Below are positions 59,301-64,000 of a stretch of 64,000 nt of DNA, one piece after another (within the stretch, counting starts at the first letter, position 1; each line of letters starts with the position of its first letter). The DNA lies in assembly GCF_032062135.1 (NCBI RefSeq), contig NC_092863.1, positions 21,204,380-21,268,379 of the forward strand, written 5' to 3'. The notes under the pieces were generated by a model. The model had not been told where the DNA came from, searched no databases, and saw only the letters and a list, made by a program, of their open reading frames with translations. This stretch comes from Pyxicephalus adspersus. Its lineage: Eukaryota; Chordata; Amphibia; Anura; Pyxicephalidae. Both the position numbers and the translations under genes were made by a program.

Positions 59301-60720
59301 GGAGGGCCACCACAGCAGAAAAAAATGGACACAGGCTCAGACATGAAGGCTCAGGATACCCACATAAGCACAAGATAGGGGGGGGGGGACATGTGTATAT
59401 ATATTTTAAAAGCATAGCAAAAATATGTATGTTACTATGTGCTTCTGTAGGCTCAAGCATAAGCACCAGACAAGGAGCATAAAAGCTGAATCCAATAATA
59501 AGAAAAATCCATATAAAATTGATACAAAATGATAAAGAATATTTATATATAATCACCAATCCCATAATAAAAACTACTTACACTACTACTTAAAATGTAT
59601 AAAGTATAAAGTTAAAATTTCCCAAGCAATTTCATACCTAAAAAGAAGTATATAATCTTAACCTGTAACTAGTTTTTAATATGGATTTTTCTTATGGGTG
59701 TTTCTTATGTTGAAAGCATCATGTAGGAGACTTAAACATCCAAATATCCCAGGTAGGTAGAAATACATATACTTCCTTTTGGGTTTACTAATTGTTTAGA
59801 GAGTATGCATAGCCAGAATTTTTGTGGCTCACATAGGGTTTTTTGTGAGTACCATTAAACCGTTGTACTATTGAAGACATGTTTCCTTACTTTCCTAGAG
59901 ATGCAATAGGAGGTTAGTGGAAATCTTGCGAAATTGGGGAATGCCTCCCTTGGTTGCCCCTGGGAAAGGTTCCCCATAAAATTTCCTCACTTATTCTGCT
60001 GATAATACTGAAATGCGTTTTATTTTGTTCTACATGGTGATAGTCATCAGTACCAAAAGAGGGGTTAATCTCTCCAGTGGGGAAACAGCCTCTTTTACCC
60101 TTTTTTTTCTTACTTTTCTTTTAGGAAATAGTGCGAGGTAATCGATATCGTACAATACACTGGTCATTTGTGGAATCTCTTGAACCTCCCAGAGTAGTGC
60201 AGGTCCGATGCCCTGAAATGGTCTCAAAGGGGAATCTTTATGGTCAAGTGACTGTCCGAATGCACAGCAAACAGGTTAGTGGCAATCCTCCCACTATTAG
60301 AGGTGGCATATGAGACTAAGATAGCATGAACACAGTTCAATACAATGTCTATCTGTATTGTAGATGAGCCCATGTACTGCGAAATTGTTATATTTCACTA
60401 CCACAGTATTTTTGTGGCTGAAGTATTTTCAGAGCCAAAAAAATCACCAACTGCTTTTAAGCCCATTACGTATATTGCATGCTGAAGATAATCATTCACA
60501 ATAATTACTTTACTTAATTTGCAATCTACTGTTAAAATTGTGATTACAGACCCTTATCATCTACGATCGGTTTGGCCGGGTTGAATGTGGAAAGGATAAG
60601 CCCCGAGATGTATTAGAGTATGTTGTTTTTGAACGCCACTTGGTGAATCCATATGGAGCATGGAGAATGCATGGCAAAATAGTGCCTGCCTGGGCACCTC
60701 CCAAGGAGCCTATTGTTAAG
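20952..60720 (+). CDS. MRPL45: MRPL45, mitochondrial large ribosomal subunit protein mL45 (7 exons seen, 3' exon missing)
   Basis: Joining 20952-20993, 23682-23883, 31110-31227, 47628-47726, 51552-51600, 60125-60274 and 60550-60720 gives 831 nt, 277 codons, no internal stop. Conserved blocks matching vertebrate MRPL45 include YVPPEGDAR (exon 3), FPEKAQEIF (exon 4), WSFVESLEP and VVQVRC (exon 6), [16 protein letters not shown] and NPYGAWRMH (exon 7). Known for the family: a mitoribosomal large-subunit protein with a Tim44/Mba1-like domain beside the polypeptide exit tunnel, helping dock the ribosome on the inner membrane; the N-terminus is a matrix-targeting presequence. Here residues 1 to about 40 are basic and lack acidic residues, as expected. 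The Tim44-like domain should cover roughly residues 125-270. Human MRPL45 is about 306 aa, so about 30 residues are absent; no exon continuing after KEPIVK is visible before 64000. Introns are 2.7, 7.2, 16.4, 3.8, 8.5 and 0.28 kb. Confidence 0.96.
21898..22270. mobile_element. MITE family M, copy 1 (intron 1)
   Basis: Perfect 19-bp terminal inverted repeats CTAAGGCTACGTACACACG. The interior is rich in short inverted ACGATCGTT/AACGATCG words. Two further copies are at 39228-39659 and 55424-55763. The rest of intron 1 holds no recognised gene, only short hAT-like end fragments near 21700-21800 (GTTGAGAAACACTG) and 22990-23075. Confidence 0.85.
23287..23490 (-). repeat. Partial copy of the 18544-18998 repeat
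   Basis: CAGGCAGTCCCCGAGTTTA resembles that element's end, and TGAGGATTTTATACAGTAAC and TGTTGAGACAAACATCTGT are reverse-complement matches to its interior. It lies in intron 1 just upstream of exon 2. Confidence 0.6.
23682..23883 (+). CDS. MRPL45: MRPL45 coding exon 2 (residues 15-82)
   Basis: The acceptor is a pyrimidine run ending in TTTAG; the donor is ACAG|GTAGTG in phase 1. It encodes the rest of the presequence and the mature N-terminus, including [11 protein letters not shown], close to the family motif around the processing region, then a helical stretch and NVSCTG. The mature N-terminal extension of mL45 is known to thread into the exit tunnel. Confidence 0.95.
23884..25105. other. 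Intron 2, 5' part: nothing recognised
   Basis: Featureless AT-rich intron with a T run near 24320-24340. Confidence 0.6.
25114..25596. mobile_element. 483-bp hAT MITE with perfect 8-bp duplication
   Basis: The left end CAGGGGTGTCCAAACTG and the right end TTTGGACATGCCTG are inverted repeats of hAT type. CCCTAAAT is exactly duplicated at 25106-25113 and 25597-25604. The interior is non-coding, with GGGCCAGATTTGGTGG next to the left end and a GGGCCAT match near the right. Confidence 0.93.
25605..26259. other. Intron 2: nothing recognised
   Basis: Featureless, apart from short repeat-like words such as CCTAGGCGATGG near 26120. Confidence 0.5.
26260..27850. repeat. Palindromic repeat element, copy E5 (truncated)
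   Basis: The block with TCCAATAACCCC, GATTAATTCACATTGGC and GGCTTCAGATTACC matches the left part of 28547-30948. The arm at 27100-27460 carries GGCTGCTTGTCATATTCTGC and CAGGGTACACAGGG; orientation flips near 27645 and the copy breaks off near 27850. Confidence 0.7.
27851..28546. other. Intron 2: nothing recognised
   Basis: AT-rich. A degenerate GTGTGTACATAGCC near 28385 recalls the end of MITE family M, but no partner end was found. Confidence 0.5.
28547..30948. mobile_element. Palindromic repeat element, copy E3, with hAT-like termini (about 2.4 kb)
   Basis: The left end CAGTGTTCTCCCCAG (28547) and the right end CTGGGGAGAACTATG (30934-30948) are inverted repeats with 2 mismatches in 15. 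Between them are the left block, a CAGCC/GGGATATGTGACAC/AGGAGGCTGCGG segment (29230-29300), a reverse-oriented arm (29515-29880), tandem units, an orientation flip near 30205 and a forward arm (30430-30720). Flanking 8-mers do not match well, so no target duplication is claimed. No transposase is encoded. Confidence 0.7.
31110..31227 (+). CDS. MRPL45: MRPL45 coding exon 3 (residues 82-121)
   Basis: Acceptor TTTCTAG, donor GC|GTATGT, phase 2 end. It encodes [20 protein letters not shown] followed by a basic helix; the YVPPEGDAR block is almost invariant in the family and is the clearest single identifier of the gene. Confidence 0.97.
31228..31880. other. Intron 3, 5' end: ordinary sequence plus a dispersed-repeat fragment
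   Basis: 31490-31650 carries CCTCCTGGGATGCGTGACCT and CCCGGGAGGC with CCATTCTGTCTTGATAGCC, a module also seen at 38830-38960 and 50760-50880 and, diverged, inside copies E3 and E4. The rest is featureless. Confidence 0.55.
31885..33950 (+). pseudogene. CR1/L2-like LINE reverse transcriptase relic, with nested insertion
   Basis: Plus strand in shifting frames: [16 protein letters not shown] (31935-31980), PIFKKGAKS (near 32040), DLDFAKTF (near 32290), [18 protein letters not shown] (near 32455-32510), then FEDDTKLC near 32550 where active enzymes have F-A-D-D, so an alanine is replaced. The RT stops at AAISK near 32764 and resumes at [18 protein letters not shown] near 33482, continuing YKALVRPHL and a C-terminal region to about 33950. 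Stops and shifts show it is inactive. Confidence 0.85.
32765..33480 (+). mobile_element. Internally deleted LINE inserted in the RT relic (ORF1 N-terminus + 3'UTR)
   Basis: An open frame at 32929-33237 (102 codons) has a Cys pair ([12 protein letters not shown]) followed by a leucine/charge-rich coiled coil ([13 protein letters not shown]), the style of CR1-type ORF1 N-termini. It leads straight into a 3' tail with GGAAGGAATTTTTTTTCCTC, TTGAACTTGATAGACCTATG and CAACCTGACCTACTATGTAA, a tail I recall from frog CR1/L2-like LINEs. ORF2 is absent. Boundaries are taken from the break in the host RT. Confidence 0.65.
34140..34480 (+). ncRNA. Relic hammerhead-ribozyme-like motif (34203-34246) in a Penelope-like end fragment
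   Basis: In order: ATGAT (34203-34207), CTGATGA (34208-34214), A, GCAG (34216-34219), an 8-nt loop, CTGC (34228-34231), TAAAC (34232-34236), AC, GTC (34239-34241), ATCAT (34242-34246). ATGAT and ATCAT pair perfectly as helix I, GCAG and CTGC as helix II, and AC with GT as a minimal helix III, with GTC as the cleavage triplet. The conserved GAAA is TAAA, losing the G12 position, so activity is unlikely. Hammerhead motifs are known from Penelope-like elements. Confidence 0.45.
34930..35610 (+). pseudogene. DIRS tyrosine-recombinase relic (plus strand)
   Basis: Frame-shifted pieces in order: a PALGLD-like segment with NMLAKFPF (34980-35035), YLPKVAASF (near 35168), KIIVPTF (near 35210), FLVLSSGPR (near 35320) and a C-terminal LDLFEW and FGRKF (35540-35598). 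Order and spacing fit a DIRS YR domain. Assignment is weaker than for the copy at 2890-4311 because the catalytic residues are not readable. Confidence 0.55.
35611..36617. other. Intron 3: possible DIRS 3' sequence, otherwise nothing
   Basis: 35660-35800 (TTGGGAATCTTCCACGATGG and nearby) may be the non-coding 3' part of the preceding DIRS copy. The rest is featureless. Confidence 0.35.
36618..36873. mobile_element. 256-bp hAT MITE
   Basis: Left end CAGTGTTTCTAAACC and right end GGTTGAGAAACACTG differ by one base as inverted repeats. Flanking 8-mers GTCTGCAT and GTCTTTAT agree at 6 of 8 positions, consistent with an aged target duplication. Inner ends GTTGCGGAACCC and GGATCCCTGGTTG are family-like. 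Confidence 0.85.
36990..37135 (+). repeat. Diverged fragment of dispersed repeat C
   Basis: CTCTGTATTCTGCATTTAG and ACCATCTTTTGCGCACCAAG correspond to words in the same order at 7640-7735. Short and diverged. Confidence 0.4.
37136..38276. other. Intron 3: nothing recognised
   Basis: AT-rich; no domain, duplication or terminal inverted repeat found. Confidence 0.55.
38277..38338. repeat. Compound (TG)n-(TA)n microsatellite
   Basis: About 11 TG units, a short T-rich interruption, then about 14 TA units. Confidence 0.97.
38743..39197. mobile_element. T2/Kolobok-like MITE (degenerate left end)
   Basis: The right end GAGTTTAGTTCCTTTAA is the inverse of a TTAAAGGRACTAAACTC-type terminus; the left end AGAGGTAAACTCTG is a weaker match. 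The interior holds CCTCCCAGGATACC and ATCCCGTGAGGCTC plus a GC-rich stretch at 38985-39135. TTAA-flanked AGG-type ends are the hallmark of T2/Kolobok MITEs described in frogs. Confidence 0.5.
39228..39659. mobile_element. MITE family M, copy 2
   Basis: Ends CTCAAGGTGCGTACACAC and GTGTGTACGTAGCTTCAG are imperfect inverted repeats of the same type as 21898-22270; next to them TTCCAATTTTTATCG pairs with CGATAATAATTGGAA. The interior is unusually dense in CGAACGA/CGATCGT words; overlapping open frames on both strands are by-products of this. Confidence 0.85.
39660..40009. other. Nothing recognised
   Basis: AT-rich intron sequence between the MITE and the L1-like ORF1 fragment. Confidence 0.5.
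40010..40720 (-). pseudogene. L1/Tx1-like LINE ORF1 fragment
   Basis: On the minus strand a 144-codon frame (40710-40276) ends in a coiled-coil-like segment ([20 protein letters not shown]). The reading then continues through frameshifts to [16 protein letters not shown] (near 40230) and [20 protein letters not shown] (near 40120), then [14 protein letters not shown] (near 40055). That is the coiled coil, RRM and C-terminal order of L1-type ORF1 proteins. Inactive. Confidence 0.75.
40826..41057 (-). pseudogene. Tc1-type transposase N-terminal fragment
   Basis: From an ATG at 41057 the minus strand reads [19 protein letters not shown] then [16 protein letters not shown], an in-frame TAA, then [20 protein letters not shown] and SIVKIRRHV. 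This matches the bipartite helix-turn-helix DNA-binding region of Tc1/Tc3 transposases. The DDE catalytic domain is absent. It directly abuts the L1-like fragment. Confidence 0.75.
41271..41330. repeat. Short foldback hairpin
   Basis: AGCTTTTATTTCCATACACA with CAAATGC pairs with GCATTTGTGTGAATAGAAAA with TAAAAGCT around a loop of a few bases. Flanking 41058-41784 is otherwise featureless. Confidence 0.75.
41785..42331. mobile_element. Tc1-like transposon remnant (deleted)
   Basis: The left end TCAGAAAGTATTCAGACCCC and the right end GGGGGTCTGTGTACTTTCTG are inverted repeats; pairing continues inward through TTTTGTTATGTGGCAGCC and GGCTGCAACATAACAAAA. Inside, GATTGGACATGATTTGGAGA and GGTCTCATAGCTGA are typical Tc1 5' spacer. 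The transposase gene is deleted; the long antisense frame here (146 codons) is not a gene. Confidence 0.85.
42508..43027. mobile_element. T2/Kolobok-like MITE bounded by TTAA
   Basis: The left end TTAAGGTGGACCTAAACTC and the right end GAGTTTAGGTCTGCTTTAA are inverted repeats starting and ending in TTAA, as in Kolobok/T2 elements. The interior is non-coding. Confidence 0.7.
43028..44245. other. Intron 3: nothing recognised
   Basis: AT-rich; CT-rich stretch near 43090-43140. No element recognised. Confidence 0.55.
44246..46900. repeat. Palindromic repeat element, copy E4
   Basis: The left end CATTGTTCCCCCAGAAT corresponds to the left terminus of copy E3. The order of blocks is the same: AAATTTAGTGCTCCCAGTTG, GCATGCATGAGATTAAACAC, GGGGTATGTGACAC with AGGAGGCTGCGG, arm GCATGTCATATTCTGCAGCC (45430), units with GCCCATCAAAATG, a flip near 45875, a forward arm (46450-46560). 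The right terminus is not recognisable. A mariner fragment interrupts it. Confidence 0.7.
44515..44690 (-). pseudogene. Mariner-type transposase N-terminal fragment
   Basis: Minus strand, two frames: [10 protein letters not shown], then after a shift [29 protein letters not shown] and FNVEDEPRS. This is the N-terminal helix-turn-helix (HTH_48) pattern of mariner/SETMAR-type transposases. The catalytic domain is absent. Confidence 0.65.
46901..47627. other. Intron 3, 3' end: nothing recognised
   Basis: AT-rich sequence leading to a long T tract (47605-47623) that forms the polypyrimidine tract of MRPL45 exon 4. Confidence 0.6.
47628..47726 (+). CDS. MRPL45: MRPL45 coding exon 4 (residues 121-154)
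   Basis: A long T tract and TTTACAG precede the exon; the donor is TC|GTAAGC in phase 2. It encodes [11 protein letters not shown] and [13 protein letters not shown], the start of the Tim44-like domain. It follows the largest intron in the window (16.4 kb). Confidence 0.97.
48030..48600 (-). repeat. Penelope-like retroelement end fragment
   Basis: On the minus strand 48445-48480 reads GTGAAGAAGTC, a loop, GGGC then GAAAC, resembling a hammerhead core with its first C changed to G. Helix II can form with G-U pairs (GUCU/GGGC). No reverse transcriptase is attached; low-confidence family call. Confidence 0.4.
48601..49600. other. Intron 4: nothing recognised
   Basis: Contains a short G run near 49286 and GCGTTTAAAA-type words (48740-48960). 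No element assigned. Confidence 0.5.
49690..50110 (+). pseudogene. Possible DIRS RNase H relic
   Basis: In one plus-strand frame from about 49855: [14 protein letters not shown], a stop, [16 protein letters not shown], then NQQYHSA and [15 protein letters not shown]. The pattern (G-x-W-S-x-E-E, then A-L-x-x-F, then N-x-x-x-V-A-Y-like) resembles DIRS RNase H, but the conserved acids are largely lost. Confidence 0.4.
50652..50927. repeat. T2-like MITE remnant
   Basis: TTTAAAGCAGAAGTAAACT at the left and GAGCACTTTTAA at the right are weak inverted ends. The interior carries CTTCTGGGATGCCTGACGTA and TCCCAGGAGGCTCTGCGG, the module also present at 31490-31650 and 38830-38960. Confidence 0.45.
50928..51551. 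other. Intron 4, 3' end: nothing recognised
   Basis: Ordinary AT-rich intron sequence up to the exon 5 acceptor. Confidence 0.6.
51552..51600 (+). CDS. MRPL45: MRPL45 coding exon 5 (residues 154-170, 49-nt exon)
   Basis: A 49-nt exon between TTCTAG and CCT|GTAAGG. It reads [16 protein letters not shown], matching the family's D-R-L-H-x-L-V-T-E block. It begins in phase 2 and ends in phase 0, fitting its neighbours exactly. It is too short to appear as an independent open frame. Confidence 0.95.
51601..53399. other. Intron 5, 5' part: nothing recognised
   Basis: A-rich runs near 51660-51730; otherwise ordinary intron sequence with no recognised repeat boundary. Confidence 0.55.
53400..54475 (+). 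mobile_element. Tc1-like transposon spanning an assembly gap
   Basis: The left end CAGTTAGGTCCATAAGTACT and the right end, reverse-complemented as CAGTTAGTTCCATTAATTAT, form inverted repeats that continue inward (GTTCTGTACATTACCACAAT against ATTGTGGTAATGTACAGAAC). After the gap the plus strand encodes a transposase C-terminus: [18 protein letters not shown], then [20 protein letters not shown] and [15 protein letters not shown], stop at about 54228. Only TA at the right end is clear as a target site. Confidence 0.88.
53596..54041. other. Assembly gap (446 N)
   Basis: Unknown bases after a T run at 53572-53595 inside the Tc1-like element. Open frames crossing it are artefacts. The gap size may be arbitrary. 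Confidence 0.99.
54476..55423. other. Intron 5: nothing recognised
   Basis: AT-rich intron sequence without a recognised element. Confidence 0.55.
55424..55763. mobile_element. MITE family M, copy 3, with perfect 18-bp hairpin
   Basis: Ends TTAAGCTGCGTACACAC and GTGTGTACGTAGCTTTAG are imperfect inverted repeats of the family at 21898-22270. Inside, 55450-55467 (TTGTCGTTGGAAAGGATC) and 55474-55491 are exact reverse complements around a 6-nt loop. Overlapping open frames of 77-88 codons are by-products. Confidence 0.88.
55764..59039. other. Intron 5: no gene recognised
   Basis: Contains a T run (56225-56247). Open frames of 107 codons near 55854, 124 near 57235 and 121 near 57646 (minus) have no recognisable domain or family. 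Probably old unidentified repeats plus unique intron. Confidence 0.5.
59040..59330 (-). repeat. Possible Penelope-like end fragment
   Basis: On the minus strand 59111-59124 reads CTGAAGAAGCGG, like the cores at 9531-9560 and 48445-48480, but no GAAAC follows. Weak. Confidence 0.25.
59331..60124. other. Intron 5, 3' end: nothing recognised
   Basis: A G run at 59379-59388, then AT-rich sequence and a strong polypyrimidine tract (60095-60122) before exon 6. Confidence 0.6.
60125..60274 (+). CDS. MRPL45: MRPL45 coding exon 6 (residues 171-220)
   Basis: A strong polypyrimidine tract and TTTTAG precede it; the donor is CAG|GTTAGT. Fifty codons in phase 0 include [15 protein letters not shown] and [12 protein letters not shown], core strands of the Tim44-like domain. 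Confidence 0.98.
60550..60720 (+). CDS. MRPL45: MRPL45 coding exon 7 (residues 221-277)
   Basis: Acceptor ATTACAG, donor AAG|GTAAGG, both phase 0. It encodes [30 protein letters not shown] and [15 protein letters not shown], the end of the conserved domain. Only a short, weakly conserved C-terminal tail is expected downstream. Confidence 0.98.
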
Positions 60721-61029
60721 GTAAGGAAATATCGTATGAAAAATGTAACCATGCTGTTGCATGGCTGTTGAAAAATCCCTCAACTAAAATACTGTGGCAA
60801 TTTTACTTTACTTTGTTTTGTCAACTGTGAATTTTGATATTTCTCACTTGTAATCCTTTGTTCTAAGTAAATATTACTTATATGCTAAAAAGCCCCCTCT
60901 CTCTACTGTTTGATTATTCTAATCTAGGGCTGGCATAACAAAAAATTTGGATGTATATAAAGGCAGATCTCAACTCCCTAACCCAAAACTATGGCAATGC
61001 AGTTCAAGTACTATGCTTTTAATTGACAA

Positions 61030-61865
61030 AATAACTCAGGCTGAAAAAGGCTCAGATCCATTGAGTTCAAACCGTCATAATCTAGATAAAAACTTATATG
61101 TACATTTGGTCCAGATCTAGGCAAAAAATCCTTATAAAAACATGGTCAAATTTATTTCAACAAAGGAAAAGAGTTCCTTCCTTACTCCATAAGGCAATCA
61201 GATATTCCATGGATCAACAGTGTCTGGTTGGTGACATTCATTTTAAACTTTAATACCTAGTTATATTCTTGTGCCAGAAGAGTGTGCAGCTTTTTCCTAA
61301 AATAGTCTATAGAATGTGATAAACTACTTCCTGAGGGAAGAATCTATTCCATATGCAGACACTAAATGTCTACTTCAGACTCGGAGTTCCCCCTTGTCTT
61401 TAGCAAATATTTTGAAAGCATGTGATTGAATCATCCCCCCCCCCCCCCCCCCCACCCTTTCAACACCTCTTCTCAAGGGAGAATAGATTCAATTTAGATC
61501 TCTCATTATAGCTGAGCTCCTGCATGCTTCTTATTTTAGTTAACCTTCTCTGGATTCCAGATGAGGTCTAACTAATGCTTTGTATGGGGGCAGGATTATG
61601 TCTGTCTCTACAGTCTATAACTTTAGAAATTGTGGCTTGGCATTGCATGATAATAAGTCAATGACATGCATGTTAAAGTTCTTAACTTTAAATTTATCAA
61701 TTTTCAATGCCATTTGCCACCTGGCAGCCCAATTAAATAGTTCATTGAGGTCACATCTGCAAACACAGAAATTTTATCTTTTAAAACTAAACTATATATC
61801 CTTTATAAATAACCTAAAAAGAAAGAGTCCCAGGGGTGTGCCCAGTGCATTCCTGGGTAAACTGC
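61030..61865 (-). pseudogene. CR1/L2-like LINE 3' fragment
   Basis: Minus strand: LFIKDI then DLNELFNWAARWQMALKIDK (about 61690-61755), the stretch after the RT catalytic motif, then [15 protein letters not shown] sequence near 61570 and a 3' tail whose complement begins CTCAGGCTGAAAAAGGCTC at 61037. A C run (61434-61454) interrupts it. The 201-codon plus-strand open frame starting at 61580 is antisense to this relic and is not a gene. Confidence 0.7.
61434..61454. repeat. Homopolymeric C tract
   Basis: About 20 consecutive C; length is likely to be polymorphic or mis-called. Confidence 0.95.
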
Positions 61866-63642
61866 AATTTGTTGGAACTCCATGCCCAATTAATGGAATC
61901 TACTTTAGTGCTTACCATAAGCACTCTAAAAGCACCAAAATAGCCAGCGTGAATGTGAACCTCAGCCCGGGCTTCTCCCTGCCAGGGAATCGCACAGCAC
62001 ATGACCATGCCGCAAAGCTGCAGTCTCAATTACTGCCCAGTGCAGAACCGCTGGATGCTAGGAAAGCTAATCTGAGCACTCCTTCACCACAGACAAGCTT
62101 TTTGTTTCAAAGCCATGTTTTTTCCCCTCTTCTCATGGATAACTTCCATCGTTCTGAGCCCTCTGTCACCGAGTCGGACTGGTAGTCACCCCTGCTGTCC
62201 TTACCCACAAGGCAGGGATTTAAACAAAACCTTGTCGGGCTGGAGGTCAGCTGTAAATTGGAATTTCAAGCTATGGGATACTCCGTCTAATAGGGTAACA
62301 AGCACAACCTTAACCTTAAATGCTGACATTTCTACCCCACTCTTTTTATCACATCATGCTGTATAGAGAAACACTTTCTTAAAGTTGATGCAGAAAACTG
62401 CAAATCAATAGAACACTATTATAATTAGGTACCTGCCTGAATCTGTTCCCCAATTTGACCTTCCTGCTGCGTTACACTCAATTTTCTCTAAATTACTGGT
62501 CAATCCAGAGGATAGACATTAAAGTGGACCAAATTCAAAAGGACTTTGGACCCACACAGTTGAAAAAAGGTGCATGAGAGACCACGTTCATTGAATTTGC
62601 TGCAGCTCCTATTCTTCAACTAATGCCAGATTTGTCCAAATATACTCTCTACTTGCCATGCTCTGAGGTCCCTACTGTCTGTGCTGAGTGCAAACCTAAC
62701 TGCTGGGGGTGCCCCTTTCACCTCATCCACAAAGAAGGCAGGAACCATATTTTTAGGGGCCCTGGATCCCTCTCATCCTTTCAGATCCTCACTTCCCATC
62801 TATTGTGTTGGCATATTAGCCTTCTGGGATACTTACTTTATGGTGGTCTTGGAACCGAACACAGCTTGACCAGTCATCTTTATCTGGTTGAGGCTCACAT
62901 CACCCTAATTCAGTGCCATCACAAAACTTGGTCACCTGTTTGTAGCTCTTGTACATGATAGCTCAACTTGTTCATTGAGCCATTAGTCTACAGCACTGCC
63001 AGTATGCCAGTATTGCTTCCCAAAATGTCAAATGTTCAAACCAGTGGAGCTAAAAATATCTAAATATTCCAATATGATAAAATATTATAAAAAATGCTTG
63101 ATGTAATTAATTTTCTAGATATCCTGAATAAATCTAGGTATAAATGCTGAATTTAGAAGAATCCATTGATTCATTTAGAGAAAGTTCAGTAAAAATCTGT
63201 TTTTAAATGGCAGAAATAGGATTCTAATAATAAACAGTCAAGTAATGCAGTATTATATATATTTTATATAAAAGATACAAAGTACAGGATTAATTTTTGT
63301 GACGGCAGGGGTTATATCTTTATATGCAATCATTACACACGAACATGATTTTTCCCCAACAGGATATTTTTTAAAGACATTACACTCGCAGCAGACACAA
63401 ATTTGAGTTTATTTAAATTGTTTTACTCACCATTTTACCACCTAACTTTTAGTTTACTTACATTTTTATAGACAAATTAAGGATGTTGCTATGGGAGGGA
63501 TTGTTTATTACAAGAACATTGAATCTTTAATTTTTTTAAGGACATTTTATCGATTATATGGAAAAGGGACACAGAATTGCTGATTAAATTTGTTTTTGTA
63601 TGGAAAGGGGACACAGAAGTTACATTTAAAGGATCTTAACCA
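61866..63642. other. Intron 7: no exon or element recognised
   Basis: Searched by eye for the missing MRPL45 exon 8 (expected to begin with a T-V-M-I-P-G-P-like tail after an AG): none found. A 111-codon frame near 62623 has no recognisable domain. Confidence 0.5.
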
Positions 63643-64000
63643 CCTGAGCGTTACACTGAGGTCTAGATTTCTGTACCAAAAGTGATCCACTGTTTTTCAT
63701 GAAATTTTTTTTTTAAATTGTAGACCTGTAACTTACAGAAATATGTCCGAACAAGGGTTCTAGTAGATATTATGAATATAAAAAATGTTTGAAACGCACA
63801 ATCATGTAAAAAAAAATACTTTTAATAAAATTTAAGGAAATTAGGCGAAGATCAGCAAAGGTAAGATAAGACACAGTGTTACACACTAGCCATCCAGGGA
63901 ATAACTGGCAATTTTTAAAACTTTGATTCTGTATTTATTGGGGTTTGTTTTGAATTATTTTGTATTTGATTGGATACGGGAATTTGTATCCAATCCAATA
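63643..64000. repeat. Dispersed repeat running off the right window edge
   Basis: CCTGAGCGTTACACTGAGGT, GATCCACTGTTTTTCATGAA and GAACAAGGGTTCTAGTAGAT are words I recall from an abundant ranid frog repeat preceded by TTAACCAC. The right end is outside the window. Confidence 0.5.

Noticed and set aside
61580..62185. 201-codon open frame, the longest uninterrupted one without N
   Set aside because: Its first half is antisense to a CR1/L2-like LINE relic on the minus strand, and it shows no domain of its own.
62623..62958. Candidate for MRPL45 exon 8 or a Cys-rich protein
   Set aside because: The product does not resemble the expected short C-terminal tail after exon 7, and the cysteine spacing matches no known finger.

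Overview
The window is 64 kb of an animal nuclear genome: AT-rich, intron-rich and packed with transposable-element debris, with no bacterial or viral gene organisation. The mix of repeats (DIRS, Penelope-like, chromodomain-type Ty3/Gypsy, L1/Tx1-like and CR1/L2-like LINEs, hAT, Tc1/mariner, T2/Kolobok-like MITEs) and the look of several families point to an anuran amphibian, probably a neobatrachian/ranoid frog. That placement is inference from recalled repeat families.

The only cellular gene I can support is MRPL45 (mitochondrial large-subunit ribosomal protein mL45), plus strand. Seven coding exons at 20952-20993, 23682-23883, 31110-31227, 47628-47726, 51552-51600, 60125-60274 and 60550-60720 all have AG/GT borders and join in one open frame of 277 codons. 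The last exon (about 30 residues, stop codon and 3'UTR) must lie beyond 64000.

1-20.9 kb is intergenic. It holds CpG-rich dispersed repeats, a foldback MITE, a hAT MITE (1492-1830), a DIRS relic (2.9-4.3 kb, minus), a large palindromic element (4.3-5.5 kb), a Ty3/Gypsy integrase relic split by a 1.18-kb hAT insertion (9.65-12.2 kb), an internally deleted L1/Tx1-like LINE (13.9-16.7 kb, minus), an assembly gap in simple repeats (17.9-18.3 kb) and a second palindromic element (19.3-20.8 kb) that runs into the MRPL45 promoter.

20.9-64 kb is MRPL45 and its introns. Intron 1 has a MITE; intron 2 a perfect-TSD hAT and two more copies of the palindromic family, one bounded by hAT-like terminal repeats; intron 3 (16.4 kb) nested CR1/L2-like LINEs, a relic hammerhead-like motif, DIRS, L1 ORF1, Tc1 and mariner fragments and another palindromic copy; intron 5 a Tc1-like element crossing an assembly gap and a MITE; intron 7 a CR1/L2-like LINE fragment. 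Every element protein is broken by stops, frameshifts or deletions. I found no tRNA, rRNA or CRISPR array.
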